Shown here one piece after another: positions 35,742 to 44,707 of a stretch of DNA of 64,000 bases. The stretch covers positions 582,900 through 646,899 of the forward strand of contig NZ_JABJXS010000002.1 in NCBI RefSeq assembly GCF_013155275.1. The letters are read 5' to 3'. A program made the position numbers and the translations under genes. Numbering within the stretch: position 1 is the first letter of the stretch; every line of letters begins with the position of its first letter. The notes beneath the pieces were generated by a model. That model had not been told where the DNA came from. It did not search any database and saw nothing but the letters and a program-made list of their open reading frames with translations. The DNA comes from Brenneria sp. hezel4-2-4 (GTDB lineage: Bacteria > Pseudomonadota > Gammaproteobacteria > Enterobacterales > Enterobacteriaceae).

Positions 35742-36560
35742 ATGAAACAGCAGGGTGAGTTAGTTATCCGCTTGTGGAATACTTTCTTTAACTTTTATGG
35801 CGCGGCAATGTTGTTATTTTTGATCGTGCCGGTATTGGTGATTGTGCCGCTGTCTTTTAACGCCGGCTCCTTTCTGAGCTATCCGCTGACGGGCTTTTCC
35901 CTGCGCTGGTATCACGAGTTTTTCAACTCCAGCGCCTGGCTGGGCGCGTTGGGCAACAGCTTGCTGATTGCGCCGTTGGCGACGCTGTTGGCCACCGGAC
36001 TTGGCGTGCTGGCTTCGGTTGGGCTGGTGCGCGGCGAGTTTCGCGGTAAATCGCTGGTGATGGCGGTGCTGATATCGCCGATGATCGCCCCGGTGGTGAT
36101 TGTGGCCGTCGGGATGTTTTTCTTTTTCGCCAAGCTATCATTATTGAATAGCTACCTCGGTCTGGTGCTGGCGCATGCCATGCTGGGCGTGCCGTTTGTG
36201 GTGATCACGGTGACGGCGGTGCTGAAAAACTACGATCAAAATCTGACCCGCGCCGCCGCCAGTCTCGGAGCGCCGCCGCTGCTGGCGTTTCGCAAGGTGA
36301 CGTTTCCGCTGATCGCGCCCGGCGTGTTCTCCGGGGCGTTGTTCGCGTTCGCGACATCATTTGACGAAGTGATCGTCACGCTGTTTCTGGCCAGTCCGCG
36401 TCAGCGCACCTTGCCGCTACAGATGTTCGCCGGTATCCGTGAAAACCTTGATCCGACCATTGCGGCGGCGGCGTCGATGATGGTGGGCGCCGCGCTGATC
36501 TTGCTGATTGTGATGGAAGTTTTACGCCGTCGATCGGAGCGTTTGCGCAGCGGGCGGTAA
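35742..36560 (+). CDS. ABC transporter permease, PotC-like
   Basis: Inner-membrane permease of 272 residues with six hydrophobic helices and the EAA-type coupling loop LTRAAASLGAPPLLAFRKVTFPLI. It resembles PotC/PotI of polyamine importers in length and motif. It starts 39 bases after the first permease, with AAGGGGAAACGAA before the ATG. Two hairpins follow, the second a classical terminator. Confidence 0.88.
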   Translation: MKQQGELVIRLWNTFFNFYGAAMLLFLIVPVLVIVPLSFNAGSFLSYPLTGFSLRWYHEFFNSSAWLGALGNSLLIAPLATLLATGLGVLASVGLVRGEFRGKSLVMAVLISPMIAPVVIVAVGMFFFFAKLSLLNSYLGLVLAHAMLGVPFVVITVTAVLKNYDQNLTRAAASLGAPPLLAFRKVTFPLIAPGVFSGALFAFATSFDEVIVTLFLASPRQRTLPLQMFAGIRENLDPTIAAAASMMVGAALILLIVMEVLRRRSERLRSGR

Positions 36561-36570
36561 GATTCCCCAC

Positions 36571-36598
36571 GCCGGCCTCCCTCTGACGGGAGGCCGGC
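36571..36598 (+). other. GC-rich hairpin after the permease genes
   Basis: Perfect 11-bp stem GCCGGCCTCCC/GGGAGGCCGGC (36571-36581 and 36588-36598), 6-base loop, 10 bases past the stop. No T-run; probably blocks 3' exonucleases upstream of the true terminator. Confidence 0.6.
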
Positions 36599-36617
36599 AG
36601 GTGGTATCAACTCTCTG

Positions 36618-36642
36618 AGCTGAATAAATTTCAGCTTTTTTT
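36618..36642 (+). terminator. Intrinsic terminator of the ABC operon
   Basis: Stem AGCTGAA/TTCAGCT (36618-36624 and 36630-36636, 5-base loop) followed by six more T bases. It separates the transporter operon from the SDR-kinase-aminotransferase operon. Confidence 0.8.
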
Positions 36643-36655
36643 ACGCAGTATTTTA

Positions 36656-36665
36656 TGATGCATCA
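36656..36665. promoter_or_regulatory. TGATGCATCA palindrome before the SDR operon
   Basis: Second copy of the 13-base block found at 33161-33173 (here 36655-36667), 35 bases before the SDR start. The position suits a repressor or activator site at the promoter. Confidence 0.6.
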
Positions 36666-36700
36666 AACATCTCATTGAACAGCTATCGAGAGGTAATGGT

Positions 36701-37435
36701 ATGACAGACCAAAAGACATTACTGCTGACCGGCGCCAGCCGGGGGATTGGGCATGCCACCGTGAAACACTTCCATGCCGCTGGCTGGCGAATATTCACCG
36801 CTTCCCGTCAAAGCTGGGTTGAGGAATGTCCGTGGGCGGAAGGGCTGCTGAACCATATTCACCTCGATCTGGAAGATATCGATAGCCTGCAACAGACATT
36901 GCCGTTGATTAAGGCGAAGCTGGGAGGACGGCTCGACGCGTTGGTGGATAACGCGGGAATTTCGCCCAAAGGCGAGGGCGGTAGCCGTCTTGGCGTGCGT
37001 GATACCGACTATGCGACCTGGATGCGGGTGTTTAACGTGAACCTATTTTCCTGCGCGCTGTTGGCGAACGGCTTATTTGATGAACTGAAAGCTTCGCAAG
37101 GCAGCGTCATAAACATCACCTCGATCGCCGGTTCCCGCGTCCATCCGTTTGCCGGTGCAGCCTATGCGACATCAAAAGCGGCGCTCTCCGCCCTGACGCG
37201 CGAAATGGCCTTTGATTTCGGACAGTATGGCGTGCGAGTCAATGCGATTGCGCCGGGAGAAATTGAAACCGCGATTTTATCCCCCGGCACGGACGATATC
37301 ATTGAGCGGCAGGTGCCGATGCAGCGTTTGGGCAAACCGGAAGAGGTGGCGAGTCTGATCTACTTCCTGTGCACCTCGGGGGCCTCGTATGTCAATGGCG
37401 CGGAGATCCACGTCAATGGAGGTCAGCATGTCTGA
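36701..37435 (+). CDS. Short-chain dehydrogenase/reductase
   Basis: Cytosolic NAD(P)-dependent oxidoreductase of 244 residues. Cofactor turn TGASRGIGHAT, NAG motif in DNAGISP, catalytic Ser in NITSIAGS and Tyr-x3-Lys in YATSKAALSA are intact; C-terminal SYVNGAEIHVNGGQHV is a normal SDR end. The substrate is not predictable; in this operon it would act on an alcohol or aldehyde related to the kinase/aminotransferase substrate. Its end overlaps the kinase start by 8 bases (37428), so the two are coupled. Confidence 0.85.
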   Translation: MTDQKTLLLTGASRGIGHATVKHFHAAGWRIFTASRQSWVEECPWAEGLLNHIHLDLEDIDSLQQTLPLIKAKLGGRLDALVDNAGISPKGEGGSRLGVRDTDYATWMRVFNVNLFSCALLANGLFDELKASQGSVINITSIAGSRVHPFAGAAYATSKAALSALTREMAFDFGQYGVRVNAIAPGEIETAILSPGTDDIIERQVPMQRLGKPEEVASLIYFLCTSGASYVNGAEIHVNGGQHV

Positions 37436-38525
37436 ATGGCCGGGGGGTAATCAGCCATTGCCGTCGCCGAATGCCGAGGTATTTATCGATGCCGATCTGA
37501 TGACGCAGTCGGTGCCGCAGGTATCCTGCCGGCAGGCGGCGGAGGTCGTGCAGCAACATTATGGTCTGCGTGGCGACGTTAAACTGTTGCAGGGCGAACG
37601 CGATCTGAATTTTTGTCTGACCGTTTCGCCTGAGCGGCGCTATATGCTGAAAGTGATTAATGCGGCGGAGTCCGCCGAAGTCAGCGATTTTCAGACCTCG
37701 CTGTTACTGCATATTGCCCGGCAGGCGCCCGAGTTGCCCATTCCCCGCGCGATCGTGACGCTTGACGGGCAGGCGGAACCGATTGTGGATATCGGCGGCG
37801 TAGCGTTACGGGTGCGTCTGGTCAGCTATCTGGCGGGAACACCGCAGCATCTGGCATTTCCCGCGGTCGCGTTGATGCATGATTTGGGCGACACGCTGGC
37901 GCGGTTGGATCGGGCGTTGCACAGTTTCACTCATCCGGCGGCCAAGCGTTCGCTATTGTGGGATATTAGCCGGGCGGAGCAGGTGCGCCCTTATCTGACC
38001 TATGTCCGCGACCGGGAACAACAGCAACATATCAGCCGGGTATTTGACCGCTATGATGAATATGTCGCGCCGGTATTAGCCTCGCTGCGCCATCAGACTA
38101 TTCATAACGATCTCAACCCGCACAATGTACTGGTTAACCCGCAACAACCGACCCAGGTGGCGGGCATTATTGATTTTGGCGATGCGTTGCATGCTCCGCT
38201 GGTTTGCGAACTGGCGACGGCGCTGGCGTATCAGATCGGCAACGGCGCCGATCCGTTTGAATATGTTGTGCCGTTTGTCTTTGCGTATCACCAACAGTTG
38301 CCGCTGACCGCCCGGGAGATCGCGCTGTTGCCCGATCTGATCGCCGCCCGGATGGCGCTGACCATGACCATTGCCCAATGGCGCGCGTCGCTGTATCCCG
38401 CCAACCGGGATTATCTGCTGCGTAATCTGCCGTACTGTTGGCGCAGTCTGCGCCAGATGAAAAATTATACTCACGATCAATGCGCCGCCAGACTGTATCA
38501 GGCCTGCTATGGAGAGGAATTATGA
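37428..38525 (+). CDS. APH-fold small-molecule kinase (hydroxylysine kinase-like)
   Basis: Cytosolic phosphotransferase of 365 residues of the APH family. The catalytic loop IHNDLNPHNVLV (about residue 225; HxDxxxxN) and the metal-binding GIIDFGDA are intact; the N-lobe carries MLKVINAAE. The start is the ATG at 37428 with GGAGGT 6 bases upstream. Being directly coupled (ATGA overlap) to an AGXT2L-like aminotransferase, it resembles the hydroxylysine kinase/phospholyase pairing known in animals and the kinase modules found beside such enzymes in bacteria. Likely substrate: hydroxyl group next to an amine. Antibiotic resistance is less likely in this context. Confidence 0.8.
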   Translation: MSEWPGGNQPLPSPNAEVFIDADLMTQSVPQVSCRQAAEVVQQHYGLRGDVKLLQGERDLNFCLTVSPERRYMLKVINAAESAEVSDFQTSLLLHIARQAPELPIPRAIVTLDGQAEPIVDIGGVALRVRLVSYLAGTPQHLAFPAVALMHDLGDTLARLDRALHSFTHPAAKRSLLWDISRAEQVRPYLTYVRDREQQQHISRVFDRYDEYVAPVLASLRHQTIHNDLNPHNVLVNPQQPTQVAGIIDFGDALHAPLVCELATALAYQIGNGADPFEYVVPFVFAYHQQLPLTAREIALLPDLIAARMALTMTIAQWRASLYPANRDYLLRNLPYCWRSLRQMKNYTHDQCAARLYQACYGEEL

Positions 38526-39808
38526 GTAAAGTGACAATGTCACACGAAGCGACGCGCAGTGACGATCTGTTGTCCCGTCGTCAGCGGGTATTGGGCAGTG
38601 GATACCGACTATTTTATGAGCAGCCGCTGCACGTGGCGCGGGGCGAAGGCGTCTGGCTGTTTGACCATCAGGGCAACCGCTATCTGGATGTTTATAATAA
38701 TGTCGCCTCGGTGGGACATTGCCATCCGGCGGTGGTTGAGGCTATAGCCCGGCAGAGCGCGACGCTGAATACCCATACCCGCTATCTGCATGAGGCGATT
38801 GTTGATTTCGCCGAAGATTTGCTGAGCGAGTTTCCGGCTGAGTTAAATAATGTGGTGTTCACCTGTACGGGCAGCGAAGCCAACGATCTGGCCCTGCGGG
38901 TCGCCCGCCACGTCACCGGCGGAACCGGCGTTCTGGTCACCCGCTGGGCGTATCACGGCGTCACCAGCGCGTTGGCGGAGCTGTCGCCGTCGCTGGGGGC
39001 CGGCGTGCCGCGCGGCAATCACGTTAAGCTGATTGATGCGCCCGACCGCTATCGCCGGCCCGGCGAGTTTATCGCCAGCATCCGCTCAGCGCTGGCCGCG
39101 ATGCAACGCGAGGGTATCCGGCCTGCGGCGCTATTGATTGATACCATTTTTTCCAGCGATGGCGTGTTTTGCGCCCCCGAGGGCGAAATGGCGCAGGCGG
39201 CGGCGCTGATCCGTCAGGCCGGCGGACTGTTTATTGCCGATGAAGTTCAGCCGGGATTCGGCCGCACCGGCGAAACCCTGTGGGGCTTTGCCCGGCATGG
39301 CGTGGTGCCGGATCTGGTCAGCCTGGGCAAACCGATGGGCAACGGCCACCCGATAGCCGGACTGGTCGGGCGGTCGGCCCTGCTGGAGGCTTTTGGGCGT
39401 GAGGTGCGTTACTTTAATACGTTCGGCGGTAATCCGGTGTCCTGCCAGGCGGCGCATGCGGTACTGCGCATTATTCGGCAACAACGGCTACGGCAGAACG
39501 CGCAACGGGTGGGAAATTATCTGCATCAGGGATTACAACAGTTGGCGCGGGATTTTCCGCTGATAGGCGATATCCGCGCCTACGGGCTGTTTATCGGCGT
39601 CGAACTGATCGCCGAAAGTCACGGTAAACGGCCGGCCACCGAGTTGACGGCAAAGGTAGTGAATGAAATGCGCAGGCGGGGTGTGTTGATTAGCGCCACC
39701 GGTCCGGCGGCGAATATTCTGAAGATCCGTCCGCCGCTGATATTTAAGGAACCACACGCCGACCTGTTTCTCAATACGTTGAGTGATGTGCTGAAGTTAT
39801 TGCGATAG
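38522..39808 (+). CDS. Class III aminotransferase-fold enzyme, probable phospholyase (AGXT2L-like)
   Basis: PLP enzyme of 428 residues. It resembles the AGXT2L branch (ethanolamine-phosphate and phosphohydroxylysine phospholyases), e.g. YLDVYNNVASVGHCHPAVVEA, NTHTRYLHEAIVDFAEDL, TCTGSEANDLALRVAR, IADEVQPGFGRTGETLWGF and the PLP Lys in SLGKPMGNGHP. These enzymes eliminate phosphate and ammonia from a phosphorylated vicinal amino alcohol to leave an aldehyde, rather than transaminate. The ATG at 38522 overlaps the kinase stop. It ends 9 bases before the convergent hrcU stop, so it is the boundary between the metabolic and T3SS islands. Confidence 0.8.
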   Translation: MSKVTMSHEATRSDDLLSRRQRVLGSGYRLFYEQPLHVARGEGVWLFDHQGNRYLDVYNNVASVGHCHPAVVEAIARQSATLNTHTRYLHEAIVDFAEDLLSEFPAELNNVVFTCTGSEANDLALRVARHVTGGTGVLVTRWAYHGVTSALAELSPSLGAGVPRGNHVKLIDAPDRYRRPGEFIASIRSALAAMQREGIRPAALLIDTIFSSDGVFCAPEGEMAQAAALIRQAGGLFIADEVQPGFGRTGETLWGFARHGVVPDLVSLGKPMGNGHPIAGLVGRSALLEAFGREVRYFNTFGGNPVSCQAAHAVLRIIRQQRLRQNAQRVGNYLHQGLQQLARDFPLIGDIRAYGLFIGVELIAESHGKRPATELTAKVVNEMRRRGVLISATGPAANILKIRPPLIFKEPHADLFLNTLSDVLKLLR

Positions 39809-39817
39809 TCACGGAGG

Positions 39818-40897
39818 TTACTCCATCTCGATAATCTCTTTTTTCTGCGCGTCCTCCAACTGGCGCAGGACGCGATAAACCTGCGCCACCGCCTGTAATG
39901 TTTCCCGCGGAATATAGTGGCCTTCCGGGGTGCGGCGGTACAGTGTGCGGGTCAACCAGATAAAGCGGATCACCGGGATGTCCGCTTCTTTGGCGCGGGC
40001 AATCAGCTGTTGCGCCTGTTGGTCTTCGCCTTTGCACAGTATGCGCGGTAGCGGCGTTTTACCCGGCCGGTAGTAAAGCGCCACCGCATAGTGCGTCGGG
40101 TTGACCAGCAGCATATCCGCATCTTCCACACGTCCTTTGGGACGCGGCGCGGCGGGCTGGTTTAATAGCTCATTCGCCATCGATTTGCGGTGTCCTTTCA
40201 TGTGCGGGTCGCCTTCCGAATCTTTGTGTTCGTTGCGTAAATCCTGGTGGCTCATGCGCTGTTGCTTGAGGAAAAAATATTTTTGCAAACCGAAATCCAT
40301 CACCGACAGCCCCAGCAGCGCGGTCAGCGTGGTGCGGGCGATACGGGTCAGCAGCGCCTTGACGCCTTGCCAGAATCCGTTCAGATCGCCGTAAGCCAGC
40401 TCGACCAGCGCCTCCAGCTCCGGCACCACCACTTTATAAAATACCGTGCCGATGACCGCCGCTTTCAGAATATTGGTCAGCATTTCCGTCAGCTTGCGCA
40501 TGGAAAACATTTGTTTGAATTGATTGACGGGGTTCAGCCGGTTCAGGTCGAACTTGAGCGCTTCGGGGGCAAACAGCGGGCCGTACTGTATCCAGCCGCC
40601 GACGATGCGCAGCAACACCGCTATCGCCGCGCCCAGCAGGCAGAGCGTGCCCGCCAGTATCGCCGCATCGTGAAAGATCTCTTTTGCCGCCTGGGCAAAC
40701 GGCGCATCCAGCCGGCGCAACGGCAGTTGTATCAGCGACTGTAGTTTCCCCAGCGTCGTGTCGGCCAGCGCCATAACGCACTCAATCAGCCCCACGCAGA
40801 TCAGCAACTTAGGCACATCCTGACTTTGTCCGACTTCGCCTTTACGCCGGGCGTCTTTAAGTTTTTTGTCGGTAGGCTTTTCGGTTTTTTCGCTCAT
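39818..40897 (-). CDS. hrcU: T3SS export gate switch protein HrcU
   Basis: FlhB/YscU homologue of 359 residues, last gene of the leftward hrc operon. N-terminus SEKTEKPTDKKLKDARRKGEV is the family signature; four membrane helices follow, then the cytoplasmic domain with the self-cleavage site NPTH (about residue 265), which switches export from pilus to effector substrates. The start is the ATG at 40897. The frame stays open to 41077, but the extra 60 residues overlap hrcT and are not family-like. Confidence 0.93.
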   Translation of the reverse strand: MSEKTEKPTDKKLKDARRKGEVGQSQDVPKLLICVGLIECVMALADTTLGKLQSLIQLPLRRLDAPFAQAAKEIFHDAAILAGTLCLLGAAIAVLLRIVGGWIQYGPLFAPEALKFDLNRLNPVNQFKQMFSMRKLTEMLTNILKAAVIGTVFYKVVVPELEALVELAYGDLNGFWQGVKALLTRIARTTLTALLGLSVMDFGLQKYFFLKQQRMSHQDLRNEHKDSEGDPHMKGHRKSMANELLNQPAAPRPKGRVEDADMLLVNPTHYAVALYYRPGKTPLPRILCKGEDQQAQQLIARAKEADIPVIRFIWLTRTLYRRTPEGHYIPRETLQAVAQVYRVLRQLEDAQKKEIIEME

Positions 40898-40956
40898 CGG
40901 CGCATACTCTGTTGGTTTTCTCCGGCTGACGCTCGCGCGTTTCGCCTCCTGGCACG

Positions 40957-41748
40957 CTAATGGGAAAAAAGCAGGGGAAACACATGCTTCAAATCCGGCA
41001 GTACCCGCAGTTTCTGATCGCCCAGGTAGTGCAGCACCGGCAGATAGACGATAAAAAACGCCATGCCCAGCAGACACTTGGCCGGAATCGACAGCACGAA
41101 AACCTGTAGCTGCGGGCTATAAAGACTCAGCAGGGAGATACTGAACTCCAACAGCAGCAGCAACGCGACCAGCGGCCCGGCATAGATCACCAGATGGGTG
41201 AAGGTTTCCGCCAGCAGCGTCAGGTATACCTCAAACCCCTGTTCGCCGGGCGCGGGCAGCCAGGCGAGGGCGGGCCACACGCGATAACTGTCCCATAACA
41301 GCTGGGTGAGGCTGCTCAGGCCGCCCCCGATAATCAGCAGCAGAATAATCAACTGCTTGAGCAGATGGCCGAGCGGGGTGCTGTCGGCGCCCAACGCCGG
41401 GTTGAGCTGACCGCCCATCAGGGCGCCGCGCTGGTTGTCAAACAGTGCGCCCACCGACTCGAACAGCCAGAACGGCATCGCCAGGATCAGCGCAATCAAC
41501 AACCCGACAATCACCTCCTTGAGCAGCAGGCCGGGCAGCATTGGCCACGAGAGCGGCGTTTGCAGCAACTGCTGCTGGATAACCGGGGCCGGCAGCAGCG
41601 TCAACGCGATCACCACCGCGTTGCGCATCATGCCTTTCAGCACGTTAAGCGAAAAAACCGGCACCAGAATAAAGCAGGGATATATCCGGGCCAGCCCCAG
41701 CGTGATGGCGATGATAAAATCATAAACCTGCTGAATAGTGGCAATCAT
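40957..41748 (-). CDS. hrcT: T3SS export apparatus protein HrcT
   Basis: FliR/YscT homologue of 263 residues with about six membrane helices, part of the inner-membrane export gate with HrcR and HrcS. Typical FliR-family segments are ARIYPCFILVPVFSL near the N-terminus and IPAKCLLGMAFFIVYLPVLH near the C-terminus. It starts 9 bases after the hrcS stop and is followed by a 59-base gap before hrcU, the largest gap in this part of the operon. Confidence 0.92.
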   Translation of the reverse strand: MIATIQQVYDFIIAITLGLARIYPCFILVPVFSLNVLKGMMRNAVVIALTLLPAPVIQQQLLQTPLSWPMLPGLLLKEVIVGLLIALILAMPFWLFESVGALFDNQRGALMGGQLNPALGADSTPLGHLLKQLIILLLIIGGGLSSLTQLLWDSYRVWPALAWLPAPGEQGFEVYLTLLAETFTHLVIYAGPLVALLLLLEFSISLLSLYSPQLQVFVLSIPAKCLLGMAFFIVYLPVLHYLGDQKLRVLPDLKHVFPLLFSH

Positions 41749-41757
41749 CGCGCGTCC

Positions 41758-42018
41758 TCAGACTCCGGTATGTTCAATCATATTGAAGGCGGTGATGGCG
41801 AGCTGCATCAGCTCCACGCCGATCCACCGTCCGCACAGGGCCAGCACCAGGCCGACGGCGAGCAGTTTGACGGCGAACGGCAGCGTTTGATCCTGCAACT
41901 GCATCACCGCCTGTAACAGCGAGATCAATACGCCGACGGTAACCGCCACCAGCAGCGGCGGCGCGGAAAGCAGCACCACCATCACCATGGCCTGCCGGAA
42001 AAGGGTAATAATCTCCAT
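41758..42018 (-). CDS. hrcS: T3SS export apparatus protein HrcS
   Basis: FliQ/YscS homologue of 86 residues with two membrane helices (VMVVLLSAPPLLVAVTVGVLISLLQA and the C-terminal VKLLAVGLVLALCGRWIGVEL), the normal size for the family. The family core LISLLQAVMQLQDQTLPF is clear. It lies between hrcR and hrcT in the conserved RST order. Confidence 0.92.
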   Translation of the reverse strand: MEIITLFRQAMVMVVLLSAPPLLVAVTVGVLISLLQAVMQLQDQTLPFAVKLLAVGLVLALCGRWIGVELMQLAITAFNMIEHTGV

Positions 42019-42025
42019 CGTGGCC

Positions 42026-42679
42026 TCACAGGTAACTGTAAAACAGCCCGTCCAGCAGGCGCGTCCAGCCGTTAACCAGCACGAACAGCAGCAGCTTCAA
42101 CGGCAGGGAAAGCGTCATCGGCGCGACCATCTGCATCCCCAGCGCCAGCAGGACATTCGACACAATCAGGTCGATGACGATAAACGGGATATAAATCAGG
42201 AAGCCGATTTTAAAACCGGCCTGTAACTCAGACAGTACAAACGCCGGGATCACCAGCAACAGGTTTTGCGTGTTCACCTTTTCCGATAGCGATACGGGCC
42301 ACATGCGCAGACTGTTTTCATGCAAATGGGTGAGAATATCCGGGTCGGTATTGCGCGCCATAAAGGTTTGCAACGGGCCGAGTCCATAGCTCACGCTGTC
42401 CTGCAAGCGCGTGATATCGGTCATATCCAGCGGCTTTTCCTGCACCCGCTTGGTGATGTCCTGAAATACCGGCGCCATGACAAACAGCGTCGCCGCCAGA
42501 GCGATACCGTACAGCGCCATATTGGGCGGCACCTGCTGTACGCCGATGGCGTTGCGGGTAATCAACAGTACGATGGCAATCTTCAGAAAGCAGGTACAGA
42601 CAATCATCAGCAGCGGGATCAACGACAGCGCGCCGAGAAACAGCGCAAACATCAACGGATCGAACGCACCCGACGTCAT
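42026..42679 (-). CDS. hrcR: T3SS export apparatus protein HrcR
   Basis: FliP/YscR homologue of 217 residues: helices near the N-terminus ([22 protein letters not shown]), then [25 protein letters not shown] core, and C-terminal [21 protein letters not shown] followed by [20 protein letters not shown], both diagnostic. Central component of the export gate pore. Its ATG overlaps the hrcQ stop by four bases. Confidence 0.94.
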   Translation of the reverse strand: MTSGAFDPLMFALFLGALSLIPLLMIVCTCFLKIAIVLLITRNAIGVQQVPPNMALYGIALAATLFVMAPVFQDITKRVQEKPLDMTDITRLQDSVSYGLGPLQTFMARNTDPDILTHLHENSLRMWPVSLSEKVNTQNLLLVIPAFVLSELQAGFKIGFLIYIPFIVIDLIVSNVLLALGMQMVAPMTLSLPLKLLLFVLVNGWTRLLDGLFYSYL

Positions 42680-43752
42680 AGGGCCGACTCCCGTTCTGAT
42701 GTGTTTTCCGCGTCGCCGGACGCCGCGAGAGACAACAGCCGGGTGATCTGCAATCCCAGTTTGCCCTCCACATCCACCAGATCCCCCTGGGCCAGCGGGA
42801 TCTCGCCGTAGTAGAGCCAGGCTTCCCCCGGCGTCACGTCACTGAGCGTCAACACCGAACCCTCGGCTAAACGCTGTAAATCGGGCAGCGTAGACATCAG
42901 GTTTCCACACCGGACGGTCAGAGTAACCGGCAGCGGCGGCAATGGGGCCGTAAAATCGGTGACGTTGTCACTCTCTTGATGGGAAACGGCCGGATTTTCC
43001 GACGGTAAGGGCGCGATTGATGAACTCACAGGCAGGTTCTCCATGTCAGTAACGGTAAAACGATAAGGGGCAAGTCCGGTCAATTGCAGGTTGCCGTACA
43101 GACGCCATGGCGGCAAAACCACGCTCCCCTGACCGGAAGGTGAAAAATAGGGATAATTCGGCAGCAGCACCGCGCCCGGCTGGATGTGGCGCAGAGCTTC
43201 AGGCGTCACCATCGCTTCGGCCAGCACCAGCGGCGATGACAGGGTAAAAATATCCGGCAAGGGGGCGCAGGGCCGCCGCCAGCCGGCGTGGGACAACAGC
43301 GCCAGCCAGGTGCTCGCCGCGGTCTGTATCCGGCTGCGGCTACGGATGCCGTTCCAGCTTACGGTCAGCCAGCCGTCAATCGGCTCATGATGAGTCTCGG
43401 ACTCCGCGTACGGATAAATTTCACCCAGCAAAGCATGCAGCGCCGGACAGAGCGACTGGTTATATAGCGTCCAGTACCATTCATAGGCCGGATCGGCGGC
43501 GTCGGTGACCGGCAACAGCGGGCAGTCGGCGAGCAGGCTCAGCATCGGCGCGGGTTCGGAAAGGGAGAACCGTCCGCCGTCGCAACGCCAGTGGCTATTC
43601 AGATCCTGACTTTCCCCGTCGGCCAGGCGCAGATGCAAAGCGCCGGCCTGGCTGTCACGGTGGAACGGCAACGTCAGTCCGGCGGCCAGCGCCTGCCTTA
43701 CCTGCGCCTGTTCGGCGCTTATCGACGCCAGCGTCAGCGGACGAACGTTCAT
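42676..43752 (-). CDS. hrcQ: T3SS C-ring/sorting platform protein HrcQ
   Basis: SpoA-domain protein of 358 residues; C-terminal SpoA region [20 protein letters not shown] .. [20 protein letters not shown] .. [17 protein letters not shown]. It is a single undivided gene, as in Pectobacterium and Erwinia, whereas Pseudomonas syringae splits it into hrcQA and hrcQB. Overlaps hrpP and hrcR by four bases each. Confidence 0.88.
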   Translation of the reverse strand: MNVRPLTLASISAEQAQVRQALAAGLTLPFHRDSQAGALHLRLADGESQDLNSHWRCDGGRFSLSEPAPMLSLLADCPLLPVTDAADPAYEWYWTLYNQSLCPALHALLGEIYPYAESETHHEPIDGWLTVSWNGIRSRSRIQTAASTWLALLSHAGWRRPCAPLPDIFTLSSPLVLAEAMVTPEALRHIQPGAVLLPNYPYFSPSGQGSVVLPPWRLYGNLQLTGLAPYRFTVTDMENLPVSSSIAPLPSENPAVSHQESDNVTDFTAPLPPLPVTLTVRCGNLMSTLPDLQRLAEGSVLTLSDVTPGEAWLYYGEIPLAQGDLVDVEGKLGLQITRLLSLAASGDAENTSERESAL

Positions 43753-44273
43753 CGGTATGACTCCCTGGCCTCAAAGCTCAGGTTCACCGGACAATTCAAC
43801 GCGTCAGATAAGGCGCGGCGGCACGACTCCCGGCGATCTTTCAAACACTGGTAGCTTTCCCGGCTGAAGCGTAATGAGATATCCCAGCCGCGCGGCGTCA
43901 GATTTGCCAGCCGGGCGTCGATATCGCCTAACTGCGGGAGCTGCAAGCTGAACGAAAAGGGCGGATAGCCGATGTTGTCCAATGCTTCAATCAGTTCGCA
44001 CTGTAACGGCGACCAGAGAGACGGCAACGATTGTGACGGCGTCACGTCTTCTGCGCCGTGTGGGACGAAAGACGGCGGCGAAAGAGAAAGGTAAGCCGGA
44101 TCGGTCGGCGGCAGGTCGCGGGCGTCATCCTGCTCCAACGCGAATTCAAAGCCGGTCGAGAAGTTGAAAGCCTCCCAAAAATCCACACCGGCTTTTTCCT
44201 CCGACGAGGTCGCCCGGCCTCCTTGCGTGTGGAAAGCGGCGGTTTCCGGTGATGAAATCAGTCGATTGTTCAT
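43749..44273 (-). CDS. hrpP: T3SS protein HrpP (substrate-specificity/needle-length family)
   Basis: 174 residues from the ATG at 44273 (AGGAG 7 bases upstream; an in-frame ATG at 44330 lies inside hrpO and is rejected). Pro/Ser-rich N-terminal half, then a compact C-terminal domain ending [13 protein letters not shown]. The location between hrpO and hrcQ identifies it; HrpP controls pilus secretion and export switching in Pseudomonas syringae. Sequence conservation in the family is low, so identity rests mostly on synteny. Confidence 0.8.
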   Translation of the reverse strand: MNNRLISSPETAAFHTQGGRATSSEEKAGVDFWEAFNFSTGFEFALEQDDARDLPPTDPAYLSLSPPSFVPHGAEDVTPSQSLPSLWSPLQCELIEALDNIGYPPFSFSLQLPQLGDIDARLANLTPRGWDISLRFSRESYQCLKDRRESCRRALSDALNCPVNLSFEARESYR

Positions 44274-44707
44274 AGATTCTCCTGAGGTAGCGTGAGCAGA
44301 AATTCCAGTTTTTCTACCGCTTTCTGACACTGACGGGTGGTCTGCCGGGCGTGCTTAACCTGTTGTTGTTGGTTCTGCTGCGCGACACGGTTGCTTTCGC
44401 CCCGTTGCGTTTCGGCATGGATGTCGTGAAGAAGTCGCTGCTCGTCATGCAATCGCTTTTTAAGGTTTTCCTGCGTCTGTTGCCGGCCTTGCATCTGGCT
44501 TACAAAGGCGTCCCGCTGTTGCCGGCCGCTCAGTTGCAGGGCGTCCAGACGTTGCCGATGCGCCGCTTGTTCGGCGTCAAGGCGGTTAAGCGTTTGTTCT
44601 TCCTGGCGTAGCTGCCGCTCGCTGCGGCTCAGCCGCTGGCGGCGTATCGGCATCAGCAGGTTTAGCGTAGCCTGCAACGCGTCGGCTTCGGGGAGGTTAT
44701 GAGGCAT
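44270..44707 (-). CDS. hrpO: T3SS protein HrpO (FliJ/YscO-type)
   Basis: 145 residues from the ATG at 44707, which overlaps the hrcN stop; the longer frame to 44797 runs inside hrcN. Almost entirely predicted coiled coil (RQLRQEEQTLNRLDAEQAAH, KHARQTTRQCQKAVEKLE), as expected for the FliJ/YscO stalk that works with the HrcN ATPase. Assignment is by architecture and position. Confidence 0.82.
   Translation of the reverse strand: MPHNLPEADALQATLNLLMPIRRQRLSRSERQLRQEEQTLNRLDAEQAAHRQRLDALQLSGRQQRDAFVSQMQGRQQTQENLKKRLHDEQRLLHDIHAETQRGESNRVAQQNQQQQVKHARQTTRQCQKAVEKLEFLLTLPQENL

Noticed and set aside
37428..38525. Aminoglycoside resistance kinase
   Set aside because: APH fold only; coupled to a phospholyase-like gene in a catabolic island, so small-molecule kinase is more likely.
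40898..41077. 60-residue N-terminal extension of HrcU
   Set aside because: Runs into hrcT and is not family-like; MSEKTEKPTDKK is the normal start.
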